DNA from: Taxillus chinensis | Lineage: Eukaryota; Streptophyta; Magnoliopsida; Santalales; Loranthaceae | Assembly: GCA_023512835.1 (NCBI GenBank) | Contig: CM042092.1 | Coordinates: forward strand, 55,641,097 to 55,705,096 | DNA length: 64,000 nucleotides | Direction of reading: 5' to 3' | In this document: piece after piece, positions 43,384 to 53,875 of the stretch | Layout: each line of letters starts with the position of its first letter | Numbering within the stretch: position 1 is the stretch's first letter | Notes under the pieces: model-generated | The model's input: the letters and a program-made list of their open reading frames with translations, nothing else | What the model was told of the DNA's origin: nothing | Database searches by the model: none | Made by a program: the position numbers and the translations under genes

Positions 43384-44295
43384 ACAGATGTGTCACAAAT
43401 TCAATTCCTAATTCTTTGGTATGTGAATTGCGTGATCCTCTTAGATGTAATACTCGGGGACCTAGCAATTTACATGTCTAGAAATTTATAGAGCATCAAC
43501 CAATTTTACAGTAGAATTGCCGGAGTCTCCCTGTTTAGCCTAAACCCATGACAGGTGCTAAATTCAGGAAAAAAAAATCATCATTCCACTGAAAAACTGT
43601 AATTACACCAACAGCCAACACAGTCTTTATAATTTGGCCCCTAACAAATTTAAATTAAAATCTCCAATCATTCCAAGCGTAAACATTGTACATCTTAGAA
43701 TAATCATAAAGCAGTCTGCATAAAATTATTTTAACTGATTAATTTCATAAATTTTCACTAGTTATTGAAAATCATGTTTCACAGTTCACGAGCACAGTCA
43801 GATCTAATAATCAGTGGGAAAAGTAGAAACAAAAATAAGAAATAAATCATGTGGTTTATGCAATACTCTTAAAAATAATTCAAGCTTATTCTTCACAATC
43901 ATTAATTTATGAATCTCAAGAGGGAAGTTCTAATTGTGTGTAATATATATATATATATATATATATTACAGGAAGGAGCAATGAACGCATATATTGGTAA
44001 AGTAAACCTCCATGTAGGTGGCGTAGAGATAAAACTAATGGAAAAATGGTTTTATTACTGATACCGTCGACTTTCACACTCTAGTACTAGTATTGTTGTT
44101 CCGTGTAAGTACCATTTCTCTGATATATCATCTATAGCATCTATAGCATTGTGGTAGATACTAGTACTAATATTACAAGTAACAGTGAAGGGTAAAAACG
44201 GTACTTATAGTTACAGTTCATTAAATCCCTAATATATATGAACACCTTGTACCGTTTCTCCAATATAAATATATGTGTGTGTGTGTGTGTTTGTG

Positions 44296-44335
<40 letters not shown>

Positions 44336-46857
44336 TAAAGTAAAGCTCCGATATCATTGCTTCTTACAGTTAACACCCGTAATATATATTTTGGGCGTTA
44401 ACGCTGTTTTTCGTATTGCTCGTGCTCCCACTTCAACAAACGGCGGCGCCTCCAGATTATCTATACAGAGCAGCGATCTGGTGCCTCTAGATTAATGATT
44501 TCCTACAAAATATATTATCAAAGCAAAGGGAGTAATGGAAATACCTAAGTAGACGGGATTCTATGCAGGCCAAACGTATCCAGGGATTGAATCACCGGAT
44601 ATGGTCGCCGAAGTTTGTGAAGAGGAAAAGGGATTGGATGCTGATTATTGTCACAAACCGGGAATAGATCGATGGACGCTGATTGTTGCCTGCAGACCGG
44701 GAATGGATCGTTGGATAGGTACAGAGAGGAAGAAAAGGCTGTAACAAGCCGTCTGTTATAACAAGCCAATTTAATAACGTAACACTCAAGCCGGAACGCC
44801 TTAAAAGGTACAGATCTCGACCGTTGGATAGGTACAAAGAGAAACACCTACCTATCACATCAAGAGGTATGCAAAACTCAAGCTGATTGTTGGATAGGTG
44901 TCGTTGGATGCTGATTGTTGGATTGTTACGACTTTTAGCGTTCTGTCCGTTATAACAAAGCCATAACACAGTATGTGTCTTGGGAATGGATCGATGCCCG
45001 TTGCGCTTCCCGTTGCCCCCCTGCGTTCCCGTCGTGGTGCGTGAAGAGGAAGAGGGAACGTCGTGAGATTGAGAGACAAGAGTGAGGGCGAAAATATTTT
45101 GTCCGAAATTACTCCCGCTGAGTGTTTTGGGACGGAAAGTATTCCTGCTGCCTTTTGGGATGGAATATAAATTAAAAGGTAAAGGTTAATGTATTTAAGA
45201 AATTAAATTTAAATTTATATTTATTTGGGATGAATTTTAGATTAAATAATTTTGTGATGTTTTGGGATAGTAAATTCTGTCCTTAATTTACTCTTAATAG
45301 CTTTTTTTTTTAGTGTTGTCGCAAGACATGCCTCTGACACCACCATCCCCAGGAGGTGAAAATTTTTTACTCTTTGGAGAGACATAGCATGTATCTGCTC
45401 ATGCATATCTACTGCAATACTACGAATGATAAAGCAATTAATGGACGAGTTGAAGTTGGTTTACCTATCTACATTTTGTATTACGTTCAAAAAATTAATT
45501 ATGTGCGGGAAAAAATACTTTTTGAAATTTCAAATACTTAACAATCATTATAATTAATATTCAATAATATTTTTAATGATATTATGTATTATTATTAATA
45601 TTGATTTATGCCAAATAAAAGAAATAATGCATATTATTTAATTATTTGTCACATTTTATAAGTAAAATAAGATAAAATACACAATAATATAATTGTCAAT
45701 TTGGTTAAGTTTTATGACTCACAAGCAAGTGGTCTTCTGGTTGAGGTCTTGTTGCATCACTTGCCTTAGCCTTTTTTTTTTTATCAGCACTCTACAATAT
45801 GCCAAATACGCGGAGCCAATGACAGATACTGAAGAATGGAGGATGGAGGCTCAGAAATATCATCCGCCGACCGCCGCTGATATGAGAAGCATCACACCGA
45901 AAACAATTGGCATGGATTGAGCTTATTGCACACCGAAATTCAATTTCATCTAACCGGCAAAACAAAATTTGGTTCTTCATCCAATAATAAAATATTACTA
46001 TTACATCGTGGCATTCTTCAATGGATCAACTCACTAACGGAAACAGGCTTCACGCAAATGCAATACCGAAACAGCGCCGCGCCCAGTGGGCCAGTCCGAC
46101 GACTGGACGAGTCGTCCAACCAGCAACTGGATGACCGACAGACAATTCGGCGTGAGCCCCGCGTCTGACTGTACGTTAGAGCGTCTCCGGTCTGACTGTT
46201 TGATATGCTTCTACAAATATGTTCTAATAACATCTAAAGGGTGTCACAAAGTTAGGAGCAAGAAAGACTCTAATGAGCTAGTTACCCTTCAAATGTCTTT
46301 AAAAAGTTTTGAAAACCAATATATGTTTTGTGTCAGTCTTAATAAGTGGAGCACATGCCTCATCTGTATGTTTGAGCAATTATTTAATTATTTCTTGTAT
46401 TTGTAACTACTTACACACTCAATATAGCATCCACAAGGATTTGAACCCTTGAAACTCAATTAGTGCACATGCAGGTACTACTATAGGTTCTGTCTTATTT
46501 GAGAGTCCCATTTTTTAGCTGTTAGAACATTGACCCTTGTAGTGTTTATGATATATTGTATATTTTATAGAAATTTTGATATCTGAAAGTGACCTGTTTA
46601 AATTTATTTAGCTATCAATTATCCATGATTGAAAGTATAGTATTTGCTTTAGTTTTACGGTTGTGCAGTTATATATTTTCTTATATATAACTGCACTAGA
46701 CTTATTCTTCAATTTTCACATTCATTTTTTTTAGTTTATATTCTGCAATCCTTGAGACAGGAATATAGTTCTTTTTAAATGGTTATTTTACACATTTTCT
46801 ACTGTTGTCTGAAAATGGTGTTGCTCAATTACTAATGGGTGGTTTCTTGGCTGGCAG
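43384..46857. other. Intergenic region with microsatellites and a Copia remnant
   Basis: No host gene recognised. It holds (AT)n at 43945-43967 and a (GT)n/(AT)n run at 44276-44332. Between 44590 and 44950, GATTGTTGGATAGG-like motifs recur. A partial Copia RNase H fragment is at 45313-45480. The rest is A/T-rich unique-looking sequence. Confidence 0.6.
45313..45480 (+). pseudogene. Copia RNase H remnant, third partial copy
   Basis: Begins TTGTCGCAAGACATG and matches the first about 165 bp of the fragments at 37695 and 49559, then diverges after TTACCTATCTACATTT. Frames are disrupted. Confidence 0.7.
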
Positions 46858-48100
46858 AAAGTAGATGAGTACGCAAAACAATCGGCTGAACATTTGCAGA
46901 AAAGCACATCTGGAGCAGCAGCTACTGCCTTGGATATAATTGTTAAGGCCCTTTCATTTAGCTCATACTCTGAAAGACTACTTGGAATGAAAGCTGAGGC
47001 TCTTTGCTTGGTCTGTTCTATTTATTTGATTTATTTCTTTCAGATTTTAGGCCATTGAGTATATTGGCAATCTACTACATAAAATTAAGAAATTGTTCAT
47101 ATACTGGTATAGATTGTGTGACATTCTAGTTTTGTTTTATGAATTACCTTTTCTTTTTTTTGGCATTCGACAGTTGCGGAAGTATGAAGAGGTGATTCAT
47201 CTGTGCAATCAGTCAAGCAATTTTGCAGAGAAGAATTTTGCCTCATTAGGCATTGATACAAGTTCTCCAAACATAGAGTTTTCTGAATGTAATAACAGCA
47301 CATATTCAAATCTGTGGAGGTTGCATATGATTTCTAAGTCATACTTTCATATGGGAAAGCTTGAGGTGGCTCTCGATATACTTGGAAAGCAAGAACATGA
47401 CAGGTCTGTCTTGGATAACTAATTTTTCAATTTAGCCACATGATTTAAGCATTTTCAGCATCTGATATAATCCTGATTTGGTGGTATTTTTTTTTTTTTA
47501 AATAAAAATTTCGTGTTTTCATTTTTATTTATTTGATTTTATTGCTGCAGGATGCTGGATTCATCAACTCAATTAGTTGTCACTGTACGTGAACTGTTAA
47601 GTCACAAGGTATTTTATCCACTACCATTAACTTCATTAACTCAGGTGCTAGAATCATAGTTGTTAAAATGCTATTTTTCCCAGGAGTAGATGTTTGAAAC
47701 TATGTTGTGTAACTGATCTTGCATTACTGTTTACTATTTGAATTCTTAATATGCTTACATGCTTTATTTATATAAAGATAGAACTTTATCAGTTGCATTG
47801 GATTTTTTTCCCAAGTTTATTTTTGTGTTATGCTTTGATTTTTTATTTATTCCCTTAATTATGTCAGCCAGTGGTTAGCACGTGTAGGTGTTCCTACTTC
47901 AACGTCTTATTTTTATATATTTTGTCAATTGTAGAAAGGGAATGAAGCTTTTCAAGACAGAAGATATGCAGCAGCAGTAGAACATTATACTGCTGCTTTA
48001 TCTATGAATATCGAATCACGTCCTTCTGCAGCGATCTGTTTTTGCAATCGTGCTGCTGCTCACCAGGCTTTGGGCCAATTTGCTGATGCTATTGCAGATG
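46858..48100 (+). pseudogene. TPR/DnaJ-type co-chaperone gene fragment (four exons, both ends missing)
   Basis: Exons 46858-47010, 47174-47403, 47551-47608 and 47935-48100. All borders are GT-AG and the frame is kept through the three introns. Peptide landmarks are EYAKQSAEHLQK, LRKYEEVIHLCNQ, YFHMGKLEVALDIL, and GNEAFQDRRYAAAVEHYTAA followed by CNRAAAHQALGQFADAIAD. These are tetratricopeptide repeats, and the order matches the plant TPR proteins that end in a DnaJ domain (DNAJC7-like co-chaperones), from memory of the family. There is no upstream first exon within 3.4 kb, and no DnaJ part: exon 4 ends at a Copia junction at 48100. The exons have no stop codons, so truncation is recent or the 5' part lies elsewhere. 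Confidence 0.75.
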
Positions 48101-49253
48101 TGTCGTGTAGCACCAGTGTCGACCACCCAAGAATGAGATGTAGGGAGAATAGAAGATAAGGAAGCTGAAAAACAAACTCCTACATGACAATCGTCAGTAA
48201 GAGATGAGGATGATGGTCCAGAATTGGAATTAGCATGATTGGTCATGATGGTGAAAAGGTCTTGATATTCGGTAGGACTTAGGCTTTCAAGAAGATGGGT
48301 CATAGAAGTGGAATGAGGCGTACCATTTTCTGTAGAGGAAATATCCACACTCTGAGCCTGGTGTGCAGCAGCAGTATGGTGGCTAGTTTTGAATTTATAC
48401 CCAGGTGGATAGTCATGAATCTTATAGCAACGATCAACACTGTGGCCTGCAATCTTGCAGTGAGTACAAAATGGACGATCAGATTTCTGGTTCCTGTAAG
48501 CACCCGTACTGGCAAATTTTGAAGTCTCACTACTGCCCCGTCGGTAGGAACTGCCTGCACGGACAGCGTAAGCAATGTTGCGTCCGTTAGATTCACGATT
48601 CGTAGTAGAGTGTCGTTGCTGTTCTTCTTGCATGATCAACGAAAACACACGATTGATCGTCGGTATAGGATTCATTAGTAAAATTTGCCCTCGAACATGT
48701 GAGTAAGAATCGTCTAGACCCATGAGAAACGACATGACATATTCCATCGCGTGATACTCTCCTGGAACAAGAACAAGCTGGTCTGTAGTTACTCAATTCT
48801 TCCCAAATGGTTTTGAGCTTAGTGAAATAGATGCTTACAGATGAATTTTCTTGTCGTAAATTCATGAGATCTCGTCGGAGTTGATAAATCTTGGGTCCAT
48901 TGCTTTGCTGAAATTGATCTTGCAAGTCCTTCCATACATCGCTGGTTGTGTTTGCATAGATGATACTGGCAGAGATTTCTTTGGACACCGAATTCAAGAT
49001 CCAGGAGACGACAAAATCGTTGTTGCGCGTCCAAGAACAAAGAGTCGTTGGATCAGCGTCGATGGGCTCTGGAATGGAACCATCAACAAAACCCTTCTTG
49101 TTCTTGGATGATAGAGCTCGTAACATAGCACGACGCCAACTGGGATAGTTGTCGCCGGTAAGTGGCTGAGACACAAGAACATGTCCTGGACTTTCAGCGT
49201 GATGTAAAAAATACGGATTGGATGGATCCTCAAGAGAGGTGGTGACGACTGGC
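48101..49253 (-). pseudogene. gag-protease fragment of the truncated Copia element
   Basis: Starts at ATG 49253 (MPVVTTSLEDPSNPYFLHH). Gag N-terminal motifs are LTGDNYPSWRRAMLRALSSK and ISASIIYANTTSDVWKDL. One frameshift near 48770 leads to a second open piece containing MGLDDSYSHVRGQILLMNP, a zinc knuckle CTHCKIAGHSVDRCYKIHDY (about 48415-48475), and the protease start SWVVDTGATRHIC. This is a different Copia lineage from A, B and F: the gag is shorter and the zinc knuckle has the CX2CX3GHX4C form. Confidence 0.82.
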
Positions 49254-49295
49254 ATCGCTTCACAGAAGAAGAAATGAAGAATTCGAATCTTGATT

Positions 49296-49308
49296 TTGCT
49301 CTGATACC
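49296..49308 (-). other. Primer binding site (initiator Met tRNA) of the truncated Copia
   Basis: The minus strand reads TGGTATCAGAGCA, a perfect Copia primer site. Confidence 0.85.
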
Positions 49309-49309
49309 A

Positions 49310-49523
49310 TAACAAGATGCAGAACGGAAAGAAAACGAACAAAGGAAGAAGAAAACTACGGACCAATATAGTCCGGTCAATTATTTATCATATATGATAG
49401 TAGTTACAACGTTCTCTGTATTTATAAGCAGTCTGATATATGAGAAATGACTATTCTACCCTGATAAAAAATAAATCGATTTAATTTTGTACTTCATTAC
49501 TTCCTAATATATGAAAATTAACA
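49310..49523 (-). repeat. Short 5' LTR of the truncated Copia
   Basis: Inferred between a TGTTAATTTTCAT start (49523) and the primer site; a TATA-like TATAAATAC lies about 110 bp before the primer site. The exact 3' border is uncertain. Confidence 0.5.
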
Positions 49524-49550
49524 TAATTTGTTTGATTGGCCATCCCTGAG

Positions 49551-49812
49551 GGCAACACTGTTGTCGCAAGACATACGTCTGACACCATCATCCCTAGTGG
49601 GGAAATGTTTTTTTTACTGCTGGAGAGACAGAGTATGTATCTGCTTGTGCAGTATCTACTGAAATAATATGAATGATAAAGCAATTAACGGACGAGTTGA
49701 AGTTGGTTTACCTATCTCCATTTGGTGCGATAATCAAAGCATTATTGGTATCAATAGGAATCCACTGCAGTGCTTCAAGACCAAACATATTAAGTATAAG
49801 TACCGATAATAT
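49551..49812 (+). pseudogene. Copia RNase H remnant (copy 2)
   Basis: Same fragment as 37700-37945, with WCDNQSIIGINRNP readable and CFKTKHIKYKY following. Confidence 0.75.
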
Positions 49813-49984
49813 GGCATTTTATGATTGTTATTCTACAACTTTCTGCTTTTGGGTGTTAATTGAGAGAAATATTCTAATATTTCATGGATTTTAATATTTA
49901 TATGATCATTTGAGCCTGGGTGTTTTAGATTGTTTTTATGTTTTTGGAGCTGTTTTGAGTTGAATTACAGATTCAGAATGACAG

Positions 49985-50420
49985 AAACCAACTGTAAGGC
50001 AGGCAGGCAGAGAGAGAGGTAGGCAACGTACATGTAGGCTATAGCGGTGTGACTATGAAGACTGCTCCCATTGGGAGAGCCAGAGGGAGAAGGCGGATCA
50101 TAGAGGGGGAACTGGCCAATGGGGTTTGGGGAGAACCGGCGGAGCGGCTGATCTAAGGCCTAGCACAAATGTCGGGAGGGCCGAGAGCGGGGCCTGGCTG
50201 TCTGGTGGAGCCGGAGGGCGGAGGCCGGAAGCGAGGAGAGATGAAGGTCATAGCGGAGGCGACGACAACCAAGTAGGCAAGGCAAGCACCGGCCAGGTCC
50301 AACAAAATAGATGGCAATTAGGTGAAGCGAGGCAGCGGGAGGGGAACGAGGAGTGGGAGGGAATGAGCTACGTTGATGGAGCGAGAGAGAAAATTAGGGA
50401 TTTTAAAAACCTCATCATTT
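49985..50420 (-). other. GC-rich block (copy 2)
   Basis: Counterpart of 38040-38545. Indels remove the minus-strand ORF, arguing against a conserved protein there. The donor-like context is changed from CAGGTACG to CATGTACG (minus strand), so splicing conservation is not supported. Confidence 0.3.
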
Positions 50421-50808
50421 AATTACGGACCTTAGATGTATTTAAATTAAATTGAAGGGTTAACAATGAAGTTGCTCTCCTTAAGAGGGTTGCTTTCCTT
50501 TTTTGTTTATCAGTCCTCTTTATATATATAAAAACAATACATTGTTTATCTCTCTTTTCTTTATTGTCCTTAATTTTTAACCATTATAGTTGAAAGAGAA
50601 AATTCATAATTAGTAATTTCATTAGGTTTTTTTTTATTAATTACATTTCTAAATTTTTTTCCAACCTTGCAATAAACAATGCGTAAACATACACATTCAC
50701 TCTACATTATTGAATGAGAAGAATAGATCTTTATTGAGAGTCTTTGCTTATCTAGGATGATGGAGGTGTGCTCTGTGTTACATTTAGTAATTTTAATAAT
50801 GGATGACT

Positions 50809-53135
50809 TGTCACGCCCCGAATTCCAGGGAACCGGAACCGGGTACATGACTTCCTTGCTCGCACCCGAAAGGTCAAGGGGTTGGTGACTAACACCAATA
50901 GAGACTACACCGCGGGTCTTTGTCTCAAATATGCAACCCTGTACAGTCATACATCAAGGGTAATCCTGTACTATCCCATATATCATCATGCACACATTAA
51001 GTCAAACAGTCATACTGACATCACATCACAAACAGTATGCAAATACAACTGTCCACGGACCCATGTCCGGGATACAAACATAATACAATACACAATACGA
51101 ATACTGAATACGATGCTACATCATACATCGAGTAGTGGGCACGTCCTCTTGGAAGAAAGTCCTCCACTAGTCTCGGGTCACACACTCAAAAAAGGTAAAC
51201 AACAAGTAGGGGTGAGCGACAAGCTCAGTAGGTGACCCTAACACTCCACATCATGCAACACATATAAGTCTATACTATATGCTCAGTGTACTCGTGCACC
51301 GTGTAGTGTGCACAATCATCAGGACTCAACCTGCAAACAAACATCAGGACCTAGCCTGCCCACACAGGACAGCTTGTCCACGATCCTCACTAGGATCCCA
51401 GCTCAGGGCACTCAGCCCCTACCACAGCCATTATATGCCCGGACACGGTCGCCACACCGGCCGCCATCGGTGCATATGCCGCCATGTCAACCACATAGCA
51501 CCATCGGTGCATCACGGTGAGAACCCAAACAAGTCACGGAGTCCATGCCCCAATACCCCACATCAACATACTAACATGAGTATGGCATGTCATTCTCGAC
51601 ATTTCCTTTGGAACTGTAGCCAGTCTCCACAAGTAAATCCTCAATCCTTGATTTATGAAGGAAGTACCCATAGCAGCTATTTTCTTGAAATTAAAAGTCC
51701 CGGCATTGGGTTCCCATAGCATAAATAAGATAATCTGATTTTTGGGGATTTTTCTGAGATGTCTAACCCCACTTTCCAAAAATTCACCACTACGAACTTT
51801 TGGGTTTTTTCCGAGATTTTACACTAAATCCCAAATTTCACATTTTGAAATAATGGGAATTAATTTTTCTAGTATTTTTCTTTGAATCCAAATGGGGGGT
51901 ATTTCGTTATTTACATTGTAACTTAAGTATAAATAGGTAGATGGGTATAGGTTGTAACTTAAGTATTTCGTTATTTCGTTATTTCGTTATTTCGTTATTT
52001 ACATTGTAACTTAAGTATAATACTTAAATGTGTAGATGGGTATAGGTTGCAATGTAAATAGGTCCAGTCCAGTCAAACTGTATTTCGAATCTGCCAGTGA
52101 AACTACATTTTCGAATCTGCATTTCGAATCTGCATTTCGAATCTCTTTTCGAACTACCTTCGACCCTCGAACCTACACTCGAACTACCTTCGAAAACTAC
52201 CTTCGAAGTACCCATGAACTGCCTTCGAAACTCCCCTTCGAAGTACCTTCGAACCTTCAAAACGACACTCGAAAATTTCACATTCGACACTCGAAATTAC
52301 ACTACATCGAACCTACCTTCGAACCTTGAACTCGCACATTCGAAATTTTTAATTTCCAGTCGATCTCATCGGCGTTCTCTACCAGATTCACGACGTCCTG
52401 TTAATCATCGTTTTTCATCTGTTTCTCGTCTGGATTCAACCGGAATCTCATAAAACTCATACCTAATACTATATATTAGGTTTTAAATCACGTCTTACCC
52501 CTCGAACGCATTTAAATACAAGATTCAACCCAAAATTGGTTTTTCCCCAATTTCTAGGGTTCAACACGAATTTGCATGATTTCATCAAATTCTTACATGT
52601 TAATCCAAAAAAACAGCAAGAAAAGGGTGAAGAATCAAGGGAACACCTACCTGGAATGATTCTTGATGCTTGAACGAGCTCAAAATGCCCCAAATCGCCA
52701 AGGCCTCCAAGCTTCCTTCTCTCTTTCTCTCTCTAAGCTCTCCAACGTAAACGTGAAACGTTGAAACGTAACGTGGAAGCTCTCTTTCCCCTATTTATTT
52801 ATTTATTTTTTTGCAGTCAACCGACCTAGTCAACCATTGACCAGTCAATAATTAACCTCCAAGGTCCCGAACTCCAAATTGAGTCAAACTACGGTCAAAA
52901 CACTCGAAATGACGAGCACAATACTACCAGATATTAGTACACCCAAATGACCGCTCAAACGCAAAGTCAACCAATAGACCCCGAAAAGTCAACAATCGGG
53001 TCAAACGGGGCCCCGACTCAGAATCGGGCCCAAGTACGATCAAAATGCTCACATTGACGGCTACACTACCGTCCCGATAGTTACATTCCCATAGAATGAC
53101 TATCTCTCAAGACTACCCAAATACGAGTCTTTACA
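50809..53135 (-). repeat. Solo LTR E of a Tekay-type Gypsy family, minus orientation
   Basis: 2327 bp. On the minus strand it starts TGTAAAGACTCGTATTTGGG and ends CGGGGCGTGACA. Target-site duplication TGACT at 50804-50808 and 53136-53140; copy 1 of the segmental duplication has the empty site (near 39716). A TATA-like AAATAAATAG is at 52791-52800. W-box-like TTGAC motifs cluster at 52815-53010. A TTCGAA-rich repeat lies at 52080-52340 and a TTTCGTTA repeat at 51900-52030. Confidence 0.9.
52080..52340 (-). repeat. TTCGAA-containing short repeats in solo LTR E
   Basis: About twenty variants of ACCTTCGAA or ATTTCGAATCTGC at 10-14 bp spacing. Several frames are open through it, which is an effect of the repeat and not evidence of a gene. 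Confidence 0.85.
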
Positions 53136-53784
53136 TGACTTAACAACATACCATCATCATTGTATAAAGTTGTGTTTTTGCATCCTCCGCCACATGATGT
53201 TATTATTTATTGAGGCCACGTATACAATGACTCCTATTTGTCATTTGAGATAGTTTTTTGAAATACATGTGCACATATGAAAGTAAGCAATCAAATCTCT
53301 TGCTTTGTTTTAACACATCTTGGGATTCATAATCTAAAATCATGTAATAATGTCGATCAAACATTCTACCTTCAATTGAAATACTAGAATAAAATCCAAG
53401 TTTATAATAGAACAAAACCAACCAAACAAATATTCCATCAAGATTGGGCTTTCCCCATAGAAAATTACTCACTCTCACTCATGAAATTACATATCCAACA
53501 AAAAAAAAGCAAGCTAAGGAGGAAGACTTGTCCTAGGATGCCAGAAAAGGAGAAGACAAAAAAAAAGAGAAAAACAAACAAAATAATTATATTATTATTT
53601 ATATAATTTACTTATAATATTAAATAATTATTTTATATTTATATTTTAAAGTGGATATTAATATTAAAATTAAAATGGGGTACATTGACCCTCCCCTTTA
53701 TATAAAACATAAAAATATAAGACAAGTTGAGAGTAATATGGAGCAAAAAAAAAAATTGTAAGGACTAAAAACAAAGTGAACGAC

Positions 53785-53792
53785 TATATAAG
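53785..53792 (+). promoter_or_regulatory. TATA box of kelch gene 2
   Basis: TATATAAG, 91 bp before the start codon, in the same context as gene 1. Confidence 0.65.
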
Positions 53793-53875
53793 CAGAGCGC
53801 ACCCGTCCACGGACCTTCGTCTCCTCTTGGAAGAAGCTAGGGTTTCTCGTTGGTTGACTCCGTCTCCGTGTGACC

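Larger units (their letters stand above)
48101..49523 (-). mobile_element. Truncated Copia element (LTR, gag and start of protease)
   Basis: On the minus strand: short LTR (about 49523 to 49310), primer site at 49296-49308, gag from 49253, and the start of the protease at 48101-48140. Integrase, RT, RNase H and the second LTR are absent. The 3' end abuts exon 4 of the TPR gene. The left-end sequence ATCTGC reads both as the protease codons Ile-Cys and as the reverse complement of the exon, so the join has microhomology. Confidence 0.75.

Noticed and set aside
44545..45079. Minus-strand ORFs of 74-125 codons
   Set aside because: No domain, overlapping frames, and the DNA has recurring GATTGTTGGATAGG words that explain the openness.
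46440..46470. Possible tRNA or SINE B-box (reverse strand GGGTTCAAATCC)
   Set aside because: No matching A-box, acceptor stem or SINE tail could be found around it.
51279..51719. 146-codon His/Pro-rich ORF in solo LTR E
   Set aside because: Antisense to the LTR, no domain, low complexity; not supported as a gene.
52036..52453. ORFs of 97-118 codons in solo LTR E
   Set aside because: Open only because the TTCGAA repeats lack stops in some frames; repetitive Thr/Phe/Glu composition, no domain.
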